NCBI RefSeq assembly: GCF_004320535.1
Contig: NZ_SIHY01000001.1
Coordinates: forward strand, 372,001-436,000
Reading direction: 5' to 3'
Source: Arthrobacter sp. S41
GTDB taxonomy: Bacteria > Actinomycetota > Actinomycetes > Actinomycetales > Micrococcaceae
Length of the DNA: 64,000 nt
A program made the translations under genes and the position numbers. Each line of letters begins with the position of its first letter. The first letter of the stretch is position 1. This document shows positions 53,053 to 61,867 of the stretch, in pieces. The notes under the pieces are model-generated. The model made no database searches, was not told the origin of the DNA, and saw only the letters and a program-made list of their open reading frames with translations.

Positions 53053-54225
53053 GTGTCTGATTCGCTTACATTAACCATCATCATTGTCGCGGTTGTTGCC
53101 GTGGTGGCCATTGGCATTATCGCCTTTGTCACCAAGGGTCGCAAGCCGAAGACTCCATATACTTCCGAGCGCGATGCTGACGACAGTTCAGCTGGTCAAG
53201 GCGAGGATGGCTCCACCGTTACGACGGAAGGTGCCACCGATACTGCCATTGCTGTTGAGGAACCAGTTTTCCCAGCAGCGCCAAAGCTTGATGTACCCGA
53301 GCCAGTTCAGGGTCGTCTTGCGCGGTTGCGTGCTCGACTGACCAAGTCCAACAACATGTTCTCTAAGGGTCTTTTGGCCCTGCTCAGCCAAGACACCATC
53401 GATGAGGATGTCTGGGACGAGATCGAAGAGAACCTGCTCATGGCAGACCTCGGAACCGAACCAGCCATGGAGCTTGTTGACGCATTGCGTGAACGAGTGA
53501 AGATCGAGGGCAGCAAGGATCCTGTTCGGGTCAAGGCGATGCTTCGCGAGGAGCTACTCAAGTTAGTAGATCCAAGCCTGGATCGCAGCTACCTGCCTGA
53601 ACCTCATGCTGACCGCCCAAGCATCATTATGGTTGTAGGCGTCAACGGCGTCGGCAAAACCACCACCATCGGCAAGATGGCCCGCGTATTTGTTGCAGAC
53701 GACAAAGACGTGTTGCTCGGTGCTGCCGATACCTTCCGTGCAGCAGCTGCTGAACAGCTGGCTACCTGGGGTGACCGCGTAGGTGTTCCCACGGTACGTG
53801 CCGATATTGATGGTGCTGACCCAGCGTCGGTTGCTTTTGAAGCCGTTAGTGCCGGTATCGATCAAGAAGTCGATATTGTCATGATCGATACCGCCGGTCG
53901 CTTGCAGAACAAGGTCGGCCTGATGGACGAGCTGGGCAAGATCAAGCGCGTGGTTGAAAAGAAAGCCACCATTGACGAAGTCCTGCTAGTACTCGATGCA
54001 ACCACCGGACAGAACGGTCTCCAACAGGCCAAGGTGTTCTCGGAAGTTGTCAACGTTACCGGCATCGTACTGACCAAGCTCGACGGTACCGCCAAGGGTG
54101 GAATCGTCGTTGCTATCCAGCGTCAGCTTGGTGTTCCAGTGAAGCTAGTTGGTCTGGGCGAAGGCCCGGATGACCTTGCTCCATTCAACCCAGAAGATTT
54201 TGTGGACGCGCTGCTCGAAGGCTAA
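53053..54225 (+). CDS. ftsY: Signal recognition particle receptor FtsY
   Basis: 390 aa. It brings the SRP-ribosome complex to the membrane translocon. Unlike E. coli FtsY it has an N-terminal membrane segment (~7-27) followed by an acidic linker, the usual form in actinobacteria. The NG domain has GVNGVGKTTTIGKMA, the insertion-box GAADTFRAAAAEQL, DTAGR, and TKLDGTAKGG. The start is GTG 53053. A strong terminator follows. Its partner ffh is at 62 kb; between them a 7.8-kb stretch of mainly surface-protein genes has been placed. Confidence 0.95.
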   Translation: MSDSLTLTIIIVAVVAVVAIGIIAFVTKGRKPKTPYTSERDADDSSAGQGEDGSTVTTEGATDTAIAVEEPVFPAAPKLDVPEPVQGRLARLRARLTKSNNMFSKGLLALLSQDTIDEDVWDEIEENLLMADLGTEPAMELVDALRERVKIEGSKDPVRVKAMLREELLKLVDPSLDRSYLPEPHADRPSIIMVVGVNGVGKTTTIGKMARVFVADDKDVLLGAADTFRAAAAEQLATWGDRVGVPTVRADIDGADPASVAFEAVSAGIDQEVDIVMIDTAGRLQNKVGLMDELGKIKRVVEKKATIDEVLLVLDATTGQNGLQQAKVFSEVVNVTGIVLTKLDGTAKGGIVVAIQRQLGVPVKLVGLGEGPDDLAPFNPEDFVDALLEG

Positions 54226-54243
54226 GCGAACCAAAAAATCTGT

Positions 54244-54281
54244 ACAACTGTGGCCCCGCCTTTTGGCGGGGCCACAGTTGT
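54244..54281 (+). terminator. Terminator of ftsY
   Basis: A 17-bp perfect stem (54244-54260 with 54265-54281), TTTT loop, G+C-rich. There is no clear T-tract downstream. Confidence 0.83.
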
Positions 54282-54475
54282 CTGCGCTGACCGTCCAAGG
54301 CATCTCAAAGATAACAATTACGTCTCAGCGCTCCGTGCGCCAGGCACCGTGGCGCGATGGTTACGGGGAGAACGTGTCAATAAATAATAAACACGTCGTG
54401 AATACCTGCAAGTGGTTCAAGTTATTACTTGAGTGGCGCGAGGCACTTCATTGCATGGACAACCTTTGGTGCATT

Positions 54476-54547
54476 CGAGTTTCATAGAGCACGTGGGAAC
54501 TTAAAATATAACGAGTTTCATAGAGCACGTGGGAACTTAAAATATAA
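54476..54547. repeat. Perfect 36-bp tandem direct repeat
   Basis: Two identical 36-bp units abut at 54476-54511 and 54512-54547. Each begins CGAGTTTCATAGAGC, has GTGGGAAC in the middle and ends AAAATATAA. They lie 127-198 bp before the SH3/GGCT gene, within the ~390-bp gap after ftsY. Each unit carries a -10-like TATAA, so the repeat may double a promoter or operator. Confidence 0.9.
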
Positions 54548-54609
54548 AGAGTTGATAAAACGCTTGTGGCGCCACCTCTTGGGCTCTATTCTTCAATTGA
54601 GGTAACCTC

Positions 54610-54660
54610 CCGGGCATTCCTTGCCCGGAACCATCAGTCGCATCTTTCGAATAGAAGATG
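54610..54660 (+). promoter_or_regulatory. Two hairpins in the leader of the SH3/GGCT gene
   Basis: CCGGGCA (54610-54616) pairs with TGCCCGG (54622-54628), and CATCTT (54641-54646) pairs with AAGATG (54655-54660), just before the ribosome site. This may be a structured leader; I could not match it to a known riboswitch class. Confidence 0.35.
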
Positions 54661-54673
54661 AGGTCAAGGTCCG

Positions 54674-55603
54674 ATGCACATGGCACAACTCAAACTTCGG
54701 TATGTGCTTGTCGCAACCCTTGGAATCATGTCACTCTTTGTCACGCCTTTAGTGGCCGTGGGCGCCAACTCGTCAGTTCCATCTCAGACAGTCCAGGTAT
54801 CACTAAGCCCCTACGATCCTGAGAACGCTCCGCCGTCAAAGTACATCAAGAAAGTCACCGAGACGAAGACAACGGAAAATCTGAATCTCAGGAAGTCTCC
54901 CTCAACCAGTGCAGCATCCCTTGGTGTCATGCCTAAAGGGACCATCGTTAAACTGACCGGTCAGAAATCTGGCACCTGGAGCCAACTTACCTGGGGATCC
55001 AAGACCGGTTGGTCGGCAACCCAGTATCTGAGCACACGAACTTACTTGAAGGATGACTCGGTCCGGTACATGACTAGGTACTCAGGTATCTACTCCACCG
55101 CAGCGCGTACCAAGCGAATTGGTTCGGTGAACCTTCGCACTGAGGTAAGTCTGCTGGAGGTTAGCGGAACCAGTTCTCATATCAAGACTGCGTACTATCA
55201 CGGTTGGGTCGATTCCAAGAATGTGGTTCGCACCCGTCCGGCAAAGCAGTATCGATACGTTCAAAAAAGTGGCAGCATCTACTCGACAATGAATCCAAAA
55301 ACCGATGCCTATCTGGGCCGGATTCACCATGCTGAAAAGTATGAGTACCGTCGTTGGGATGCAGCAAACCGACGTGATGAGATCTACGTCAACGGTCGCT
55401 GGGTCTGGACCAGCACCACCAATCGCGACTATGTGACCCCGCAATACCGGTACGCACAGCGCAACGGATCGGTCTACAGCGCCGCATCAAAGACCAATTC
55501 GAAAGTGGTAGGCACCATTACCAGAGGCACCCGTGTTCGTTGGGGCGCTTGGGACTCTGCTAATCGCCGTGACGAAATCAATCTCCATGGCAAATGGGTC
55601 TGA
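54674..55603 (+). CDS. Secreted SH3-domain repeat protein, N-terminal part (cut by in-frame TGA)
   Basis: 309 aa up to TGA 55601-55603. A signal peptide (residues ~10-30, ending near VGA) is followed by a bacterial SH3 domain (~65-125: NLNLRKSPSTSAASLG, GWSATQYL) and three ~60-65-residue SH3-like repeats starting RYMTRYSGIYS, RYVQKSGSIYS and RYAQRNGSVYS. The last two share WDAANRRDEI / WDSANRRDEI and G-R/K-W-V. In the second the next residue is Trp; in the third that codon is the TGA, so a one-base nonsense change (TGG to TGA) is the simple explanation. The frame continues open to 56251. The ATG at 54674 has AAGG upstream; it probably binds the cell wall. Confidence 0.85.
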   Translation: MHMAQLKLRYVLVATLGIMSLFVTPLVAVGANSSVPSQTVQVSLSPYDPENAPPSKYIKKVTETKTTENLNLRKSPSTSAASLGVMPKGTIVKLTGQKSGTWSQLTWGSKTGWSATQYLSTRTYLKDDSVRYMTRYSGIYSTAARTKRIGSVNLRTEVSLLEVSGTSSHIKTAYYHGWVDSKNVVRTRPAKQYRYVQKSGSIYSTMNPKTDAYLGRIHHAEKYEYRRWDAANRRDEIYVNGRWVWTSTTNRDYVTPQYRYAQRNGSVYSAASKTNSKVVGTITRGTRVRWGAWDSANRRDEINLHGKWV

Positions 55604-56251
55604 TCCTCGGTTACCGACCGCAACAAGCCGGCCCCAATCATTCCTCCCGCCGTGGACGTAAAGAACTACGCCCGTTTCAGCACCATTGGGCTGACCTTGC
55701 GAAAGAATCCGATTTCCGGCTCTGCGTCCGTTGGCAGCATCAAAAAGGGCTGGAAAGTTGTCGTCACGCACAAGGCCGAAGGTGGACGGGTGCATATTAA
55801 TGCTGGATCCAACTCTGGCTGGATCAAAGAATCGGGAAACCTGCGAAAGCACGGACCATATTCTGTAGCCGTCTACGGCACCTTGCGTACCGGACAATCA
55901 GCTTACAACGTCATGAGCGGTTTCCAGCAAAAGGTCAAGGACCAGCGCTTAGCCAACTCGTCCCTGTACCAATTGTGGAATAGGAATTGGACCTTCCTCA
56001 CCAATGGTCCAAAAACCGTTGTGGCCGAGCAATTCCAATACTCGGATTCGGCCGGACCGGGCATGCTGAGGAAGCTGGATATCTACGAAGGCCAGCTGAC
56101 GTACCAAGGCAGGCCGATGTACACCAGACAAAATGTTCCGCTCACCGACGGATCTGAGTCGTGGACGTACAAAACAACATCGTTCTCGGAGCCAGTGGTC
56201 AAGAATTCGGGCCGCTACATTTCCTCCGGCGACTTCCTGAAGCGTTCATAG
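55604..56251 (+). pseudogene. C-terminal part of the same protein: SH3 domain plus gamma-glutamylcyclotransferase-like domain
   Basis: In the same frame as the upstream part and open for 215 codons after the TGA. It encodes a further SH3-like unit (YARFSTIGLTLRKNPISG, GWIKES) and a GGCT/BtrG-type domain: VAVYGTLRTGQSAYNVM and the LDIYEGQLTYQGRPMYTR element with the expected catalytic Glu. No good ribosome site precedes the internal GTG at 55652, so independent translation is doubtful. As a whole (54674-56251) the gene would encode ~525 aa. It may still be expressed by stop readthrough; otherwise it is a recent pseudogene or a sequencing error. Confidence 0.78.
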
Positions 56252-56267
56252 AAAAGGGGACTGGACA

Positions 56268-56948
56268 ATGAACACACTCAATGAACAGAAGAATCCGTCC
56301 AACAGCCCAAAGCGCAAAGTCGCGCTGGCTGTAGGTTCCACTATCGCGGTGGCTGCAGTCTCGGTAGGGCTCATTATGGGCACCAACTACTATTCTGCCC
56401 AGGCAGGGCCAACGTCCCAGAAGTTGCAGGACGAGATGGCAGACGTAGCAAAGACCGACGCGGAAACTGGAGACGACGTCCACGTTGACACCCAAGCCCA
56501 AGTCATCAAAAACTTGGGTCAGGCAGGAAAGCTCACGATGGATGGGGCAACCAAACCGTCTTTTGAGGTGACCGTGCACAGCGTGAAGGTCTTGGATACC
56601 TGCACACTGCGTGGCTTCGGTGAAAAGATCGCACCAGAGCACAAGAAGTTCCTGTTGTTGGATGTCAGCGCCAAGCTCGCGGAATCAGCCGAAAAGGTAG
56701 TCAAGGAAGACATTGCGCTGATGCCATTGGACGCCTCGGCTTTCGGCGTCTCACCGGGGGAGAACCGCACTGTTGTTTATGATCTGAATACCGTTGCGGC
56801 ATTCTCTTGTGATGTGGATGATGCCTTAGATATCGCAGTCGGAGCAGGGGATGAAATTCGAGGCAAGGTCATCCTCGACTCTCCCTACGCAACCGGTGAG
56901 GTTGTTTACGACCCAGACAAGACCGGCGGATGGACCTGGAGCTACTGA
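56268..56948 (+). CDS. Membrane-anchored or secreted protein with DUF4352-like domain
   Basis: 226 aa. A short basic tail (SPKRK), one hydrophobic segment (~18-40, AVGSTIAVAAVSVGLIMG) and an extracellular beta-rich domain (from ~95: FEVTVHSVKVLDTC ... KKFLLLDVSAKLA ... VVYDLNTVAAFSCD) resembling the immunoglobulin-like DUF4352 group. Two Cys residues could form a disulphide. AAGGGGA precedes ATG 56268, and it begins 16 bp after the SH3/GGCT gene, so it is probably co-transcribed with it. The function is unknown. Confidence 0.75.
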   Translation: MNTLNEQKNPSNSPKRKVALAVGSTIAVAAVSVGLIMGTNYYSAQAGPTSQKLQDEMADVAKTDAETGDDVHVDTQAQVIKNLGQAGKLTMDGATKPSFEVTVHSVKVLDTCTLRGFGEKIAPEHKKFLLLDVSAKLAESAEKVVKEDIALMPLDASAFGVSPGENRTVVYDLNTVAAFSCDVDDALDIAVGAGDEIRGKVILDSPYATGEVVYDPDKTGGWTWSY

Positions 56949-56965
56949 GGTCATTTCAAAACAAT

Positions 56966-57007
56966 CAAGGCGCTTGGCTTCCACTGTCGTGGAAGTTAGG
57001 CGCCTTG
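56966..57007 (+). terminator. Two-part hairpin after the DUF4352-like gene
   Basis: An outer 8-bp stem CAAGGCGC/GCGCCTTG and an inner 7-bp stem CTTCCAC/GTGGAAG. There is no T-tract, so termination is uncertain. The rest of the gap to 57312 shows no credible gene or clear signal. Confidence 0.5.
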
Positions 57008-57312
57008 TGCGCTCTACGGCAGTGTTTTGGTTTCTTGCTTGTAGACGTATTGCGACACGCCCAAAGCCCGACAGGGACGAGGTCTACGCGAATCAGCGCG
57101 TCAGTTCGTGGGCAGTTGAGAAATATCCCAAGTCAAACGTCAGGTAAACAAGAACTGAGCGAAATGTGAACCGACCCTAGAAGCGAAGCAGCGAAGGGAT
57201 TTTCAGAAATCAACCAGAATTTCCGGTAATTATTGAATGCGAGCAATGGCGTTTCAACTCCATGGATGCCTGCTCCGTAAGCTAAACCAGCCGGTAAAGG
57301 ATCCACCACGAC

Positions 57313-59445
57313 GTGTCGTCAAATCAAGACTTGCCCATGCCTTTAAAAAAGGATCCTAAACCCGCGGGATTTCGCTCTGATATCCAGGGGTTACGTGCCA
57401 TTGCCGTAGGCATTGTGGTGCTCTATCACTTCTGGAGTCACTACCTCCCAGGTGGTTTTGTTGGTGTAGACGTCTTCTTCGTCATCTCAGGGTTCCTGAT
57501 CACCTCCCACCTGATCGCCAAGCCACCAAAGAACATTGTTGATGTCGGTCGATTCTGGATGCGGCGCGTCAAGCGACTGCTCCCGGCCTCGTTCCTAGTC
57601 ATTTTCTTTAGCGTGCTGGGTATTTGGATCTTCGCCCCGCAAACGGTCTGGCAGGACTGGGGTCTGCAAGCACTTGCAGCGACGTTCTACTTCCAGAACT
57701 GGTTCCTGGCATTAACCAAAGTTGATTACCTTGCTGAAGGTGACGCGCCAAGCCCCTTTCAGCACTTCTGGTCACTCTCCGCTGAAGAGCAGTTCTACTT
57801 TGTCTGGCCGGTACTCATCGGCCTGCTAGTTTTCACAGCATTGAAGTACAAGAAGCAGATCAAGTACATTGTTCTGGCAGGCGTTGGCCTAGTATTCGTT
57901 CTGTCCATCGCCTATTCGCTCTACGCCACGGCAACAGACCCGGGCGCTGCCTACTTCTCAACCTTCACCCGAGTTTGGGAATTCGCAGCCGGAGCATTGG
58001 TCGCCGCACTCGGGGCAAAGGCTCACGCCGCCAAGAATGATCTAGCTAGCTTGATCGGATCATGGGGCGGAATCCTCGCAATCGCCTTTAGCGCTTTTGC
58101 CTTTACCGGTGACATGCCATTCCCGGGCTACATCGCAGCCATTCCGGTGTTCGGTACTGCATTAGTCTTGCTGTGCAATTCAACGCACAAGTATTCCCCA
58201 AATATCTTCTTGAGCACTAAGCTCTTTCAGTTCTTCGGCGATAATTCCTACGCCATCTACCTCTGGCATTGGCCGTTGCTGGTCCTACTGCCGTTTGTGG
58301 TTGACGACTTCAAATGGCCTCAAAAGTTTGCTGCCCTTGCGCTGACTTTAATCCTGTCGGTCTTGACTCAGAAGCTCGTTGAAGTTCGCTTCAAAAAGTT
58401 CATTGAGACTTCTGCACTTCTCACCGCTCCACGCTTCCTCGCCGCAAGCAGCCTGGTCCTTGCCCTATTTGCTGGCGCCTTCTACATGAACAGCGTCAAT
58501 GTTGCAGATGAGGCCCAGGACATCAATAAAGCAAAGGCACAAGTTGAGAAAACAGTCGGTGAAGATTGCCTCGGCGCATCAGCACTGAGCGATAAATGCT
58601 CGTTGCCTAATGCCGCGCAAACGCCAGACCAAGAGATCGCCCCTGCGCCCGTAGCCGCAAAAACCGACAAGCCTGTGCTGTACAAGGACGATTGCTTCGC
58701 CAGCCAAGTCACCGACTTCAAAGAGCGCCCGGTCTGCAGCTACGGTAAGGGCAAGATCAAAGTTGCCTTGGTTGGTAACTCGCATGCCGGCCAGTGGTAT
58801 CCAGCAATCAACCGCATTGCCAAAGAGCACGGCTGGCAAGTTGATACCTACGTAGCCAACCGTTGCGCCATCATGGGCGAAGGTCAGCGATTCGATGATG
58901 AAGCCAGCGTGCAAGGTTGCGAAGATCTAGGGGACTGGGTCACCGGTCAGATCAAGAAGAAAGACTATGACCTAGTCATCTCTTCCAACCGCCAGTCCGA
59001 GCCTCTTGCAGGACATACGATGGAAAGTTCTGAAGCCCCCGCCACAGAGGCCTATGAGAAGATCCTGAGCCAATGGTCCGACACCGGGGCTGAAGTAGCG
59101 GTCATCCGTGACACTGCGTGGCCTGGAGCCACGCTAGAAAATGCGCCTGACTGTGTTGCCGAAAACTCTGACGATCTTGATGAATGCAACGGCAAGGCCG
59201 AAGACTGGATCCCGATGGATCCACAGGCTGATGCCGCTAAGGCGCTGAAGGATCCAAACATCGGCGAGGTCGACATGAACGATCAGCTGTGCAAGGACGA
59301 GAAGTGCTACACCGTCATCGGCGGAATTTTGGCCTATTGGGATCATTCCCATCTCAGTGCTACCTACGCCGCGTCGCTTTCGGGGACTTTGGATTCGCGT
59401 CTACAAAAGGCTGTGGGATCTTCCAAGCTGTTTCCAACGTCCTAG
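57313..59445 (+). CDS. OafA/YrhL-type acyltransferase with C-terminal SGNH domain
   Basis: 710 aa. Residues ~18-410 are an acyltransferase-3 membrane domain with about 10-11 segments: FRSDIQGLRAIAV, LYHFW with the catalytic His, GGFVGVDVFFVISGFLIT and FWSLSAEEQFYFVWP. The C-terminal ~230 residues are extracellular and SGNH-like, with LVGNSHAGQW (Ser) and YWDHSHLSATYA (Asp and His). Such two-part proteins O-acetylate peptidoglycan or surface polysaccharide. The start is GTG 57313. A hairpin terminator follows. A link to the wall polymer made by the 22-38 kb genes is inference. Confidence 0.9.
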   Translation: MSSNQDLPMPLKKDPKPAGFRSDIQGLRAIAVGIVVLYHFWSHYLPGGFVGVDVFFVISGFLITSHLIAKPPKNIVDVGRFWMRRVKRLLPASFLVIFFSVLGIWIFAPQTVWQDWGLQALAATFYFQNWFLALTKVDYLAEGDAPSPFQHFWSLSAEEQFYFVWPVLIGLLVFTALKYKKQIKYIVLAGVGLVFVLSIAYSLYATATDPGAAYFSTFTRVWEFAAGALVAALGAKAHAAKNDLASLIGSWGGILAIAFSAFAFTGDMPFPGYIAAIPVFGTALVLLCNSTHKYSPNIFLSTKLFQFFGDNSYAIYLWHWPLLVLLPFVVDDFKWPQKFAALALTLILSVLTQKLVEVRFKKFIETSALLTAPRFLAASSLVLALFAGAFYMNSVNVADEAQDINKAKAQVEKTVGEDCLGASALSDKCSLPNAAQTPDQEIAPAPVAAKTDKPVLYKDDCFASQVTDFKERPVCSYGKGKIKVALVGNSHAGQWYPAINRIAKEHGWQVDTYVANRCAIMGEGQRFDDEASVQGCEDLGDWVTGQIKKKDYDLVISSNRQSEPLAGHTMESSEAPATEAYEKILSQWSDTGAEVAVIRDTAWPGATLENAPDCVAENSDDLDECNGKAEDWIPMDPQADAAKALKDPNIGEVDMNDQLCKDEKCYTVIGGILAYWDHSHLSATYAASLSGTLDSRLQKAVGSSKLFPTS

Positions 59446-59474
59446 GAACGCAACAACAACTTAACTGAATAATC

Positions 59475-59509
59475 AAAGTTGCCACCGGTCCCGGACCGGT
59501 GGCAGCTTT
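59475..59509 (+). terminator. Terminator of the acyltransferase gene
   Basis: A 15-bp stem with one G-T pair (59475-59489 with 59495-59509), followed by GTCTGTG. Only a short T tail. Confidence 0.75.
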
Positions 59510-59624
59510 GTCTGTGCGGAGACATCCGATAAAGCCAAAGTGTCCCTACCCACTGTCATGATCAGCAGTACCTGGATGCAATTGGGGGATCCGGGAACTC
59601 GCACCCACGAAATGGAGTAGGACC

Positions 59625-60284
59625 ATGAAGAGGTTCTCATTGGCAGCGGTCGCTGTCGCTGTCGTTTTTTCCTTGAGCGCTTGTGGAGTTTCAAAAGAAG
59701 ACTTTGAAGCTGCCCAGGCATCCGCTGCGTCCTTGGACTCACAGAAGCAAGCACTGGAAGCTGAACTTGCTGATACCAAGACCACCTTGGCAACGGTTCA
59801 AGACGAAGCGGACACCTTGCGCACCGCTGAGGAAGAACGCGTCGCAGAGCAAGAGGCTGAAGCATCTCGCAAAGCCGAAGAAAAAGAAGCCAAAGAAGCT
59901 GCCGAGAAAGCTCAGAAGGAGCAAGAGAACAAGGCAAAAAAGATCAGCAAGCGTGAACTTGATCAGATTGTGAAGAATCCAGATTCTCACATCGGTGAAA
60001 ACGTCATCTTCTACGCGCGGATCACCCAGTTCGATTCCGGTACCGGACCGTGCATGTTCCGTGCAGAGCTGAGCAACGTTTTGGTGGGCAAATACGACTA
60101 CGAACACAACGCGTTGTTCGCCGCTGGTGATGGAGTCTCCGAGTGCGCCGAGCTAGATGATTATGTGGCTGAGGATCTGGTGAAGGTCACCGCCACGGTG
60201 ACCGGTTCACTGACCTATGACACCACTATTGGCGGCTCCACTACCGTGCCGAAGTTCCAGGTAGTGAAGATTAAGCGCTCCTAA
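59625..60284 (+). CDS. Lipoprotein with coiled coil and a C-terminal beta domain
   Basis: 219 aa. A signal and lipobox (LSAC, Cys20) are followed by a heptad-rich, Ala/Glu/Lys coiled coil (~24-108) that would hold the head away from the membrane. The C-terminal domain (~110-219: ELDQIVKNPDSHIGENVIFYARITQ, DLVKVTATVTGS) looks like an OB-fold-type small beta domain. It has two further Cys (CMF, CAEL). The GTAGGA site precedes ATG 59625, and a terminator follows, so it is a single-gene unit. No function can be assigned. Confidence 0.82.
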   Translation: MKRFSLAAVAVAVVFSLSACGVSKEDFEAAQASAASLDSQKQALEAELADTKTTLATVQDEADTLRTAEEERVAEQEAEASRKAEEKEAKEAAEKAQKEQENKAKKISKRELDQIVKNPDSHIGENVIFYARITQFDSGTGPCMFRAELSNVLVGKYDYEHNALFAAGDGVSECAELDDYVAEDLVKVTATVTGSLTYDTTIGGSTTVPKFQVVKIKRS

Positions 60285-60301
60285 AGACGGTGTGAATTCA
60301 T

Positions 60302-60350
60302 AAAGGTTCGGGTCAGTCCTCGATTCAGAGACGCTGGCCCGAACCTTTTT
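60302..60350 (+). terminator. Terminator after the lipoprotein gene
   Basis: Arms 60302-60316 and 60334-60348 pair over ~15 bp with minor mismatch, ending in five T. Confidence 0.85.
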
Positions 60351-60370
60351 CGCCCGCATTTAACCTCGTG

Positions 60371-60419
60371 GTGAAAGAGGGGAAACAGGCTCGAAACATA
60401 GCAGAGAACTAAACGTTAC
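60371..60419. promoter_or_regulatory. Candidate GlnR-type operator upstream of amt
   Basis: Five 5-bp elements start exactly 11 bp apart: GTGAA (60371), GAAAC (60382), GAAAC (60393), GAGAA (60404) and GTTAC (60415). The pattern resembles the GTnAC-n6-GAAAC blocks bound by actinobacterial GlnR, which activates amtB in Streptomyces and Mycobacterium. It lies ~160 bp before amt. Whether the organism has GlnR cannot be seen here. Confidence 0.45.
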
Positions 60420-60580
60420 TTAAAGGGGTGACTTGATACACACGCGAAACGAATCCGCGAGTATATCGAAACATCAGTGGCGAAGAATGAAGTCAACACC
60501 GGGCCAAGGACACCGTATTCCTGCAGTAGGGCCCGACTCGCCACCGATACACCGATACACCTTGAGGGGATGTGATCCAG

Positions 60581-61801
60581 ATGGAGTTGGACGTTGCCAG
60601 CTTATGGATCCTGATAGCAGCCGCACTTGTACTGATGATGACACCAGCACTTGGAATTTTCTACGGCGGTATGACTCGCTCTACCGGCGTCGTGAACATG
60701 ATGCTGATGAGCTTTTCTGCAGCAGCGATCACCGCAGTAGTTTGGGTACTTTGGGGGTACTCGTTCTCCGCAGGTGAGCCAACCATCGCAGGCATCGTGG
60801 GAAATCCAATCAGTGATTTCGCCATGCACAACACCGCAGAAGCGGATCTGCTTGCTGCCGGTTTCTCCGGCACCTTCGCCATGATTTCGGTGGCCATTAT
60901 TTCCGGCGCAATCGCCGACCGCGCTCGCTTTGCACCATGGCTCTTCTTCATCCCACTGTGGGTCACCCTGGTTTACGCACCGGTGGCCTTCTGGGTATGG
61001 GGTGGCGGTCTTCTCTCCGCTGATGGCGCACTGGGCAAGATCTTCGGTGAAGCAATTGACTTCGCCGGTGGCGCAGTAGTTCACACCAACGCAGGTATCG
61101 CAGCTCTTGTACTCGCACTGAAGCTCGGCCAGCGTCACAACTTCCACGATCGTCCACAGCCACACAACACCCCACTGGTCATGCTCGGCGCTGGCCTACT
61201 GTGGTTCGGTTGGTTCGGCTTCAACGCTGGTGCAGCCACCACCGTTGAGCAGGCTGGTTTGATCTGGATCAATACTTTCGCTGCCCCTGGTGCAGCAGTT
61301 CTAGGTTGGGTCCTCATCGAGAAGCTGCGCGGAGAACGTGCAAGCTCGGTAGGCGTCGCTTCCGGTCTGGTCGCTGGTTTGGTAGCCATCACTCCTTCGT
61401 GTGCAGACCTGGCCCCATGGGCTGCATTGGTTCTTGGCCTAGTGGCAGGTGCCGGTTCGGCTTGGGCAGTAAACCTCAAATGGAAGCTTGGCTATGATGA
61501 CTCACTCGACGTGGTCGGCGTTCACCTGGTCTCCGGTATCATCGGCACCTTATTCCTTGGCTTCTTCGCACTGCCAACCGAGGAAAGTGCTGGTGGCCTG
61601 TTCTACGGTGGCGGACTATCGCAGCTGGTTGCACAGTTCGTAACCCTGGCCGTAGTCATGATCTTCTCAGCAGTGATGACCTGGATCATCGCAACAGTCA
61701 TTGGAAAGTTCAGCCCATGGCGAGTATCGGCAGATATTGAAATCGCCGGTATCGACGCCGCAGAACACAACGACGCTGGATACCAGCTGGCTTCCAAGTA
61801 A
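60581..61801 (+). CDS. amt: Ammonium transporter
   Basis: 406 aa, with 11 membrane segments. The twin pore histidines are His168 (VVHTNAG) and His315 (GVHLVSG), and the phenylalanine gate and ALGIFYGGMTR region match AmtB. It carries ammonium across the membrane. I chose ATG 60581 with AGGGGA upstream; a GTG at 60572 sits on that site. Unusually, no glnK (PII) or glnD follows; ffh comes next after a terminator. In many actinobacteria amt-glnK-glnD-ffh is the order. Confidence 0.95.
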   Translation: MELDVASLWILIAAALVLMMTPALGIFYGGMTRSTGVVNMMLMSFSAAAITAVVWVLWGYSFSAGEPTIAGIVGNPISDFAMHNTAEADLLAAGFSGTFAMISVAIISGAIADRARFAPWLFFIPLWVTLVYAPVAFWVWGGGLLSADGALGKIFGEAIDFAGGAVVHTNAGIAALVLALKLGQRHNFHDRPQPHNTPLVMLGAGLLWFGWFGFNAGAATTVEQAGLIWINTFAAPGAAVLGWVLIEKLRGERASSVGVASGLVAGLVAITPSCADLAPWAALVLGLVAGAGSAWAVNLKWKLGYDDSLDVVGVHLVSGIIGTLFLGFFALPTEESAGGLFYGGGLSQLVAQFVTLAVVMIFSAVMTWIIATVIGKFSPWRVSADIEIAGIDAAEHNDAGYQLASK

Positions 61802-61867
61802 CGAGGTGGAATCTGAAAAATAACATGAACAAAATCAAGGGGTAGGACATCGGTTACGGTGTCCGGG

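Noticed and set aside
54282-54673. Possible c-di-AMP (ydaO-type) riboswitch upstream of the SH3 protein
   Set aside because: Wall-related genes often have one, but I could not find the conserved core; only two short hairpins are supported.
60433-60777. 114-codon forward open frame over the start of amt
   Set aside because: It overlaps amt in another frame, has no recognisable family and lies partly on the regulatory region.
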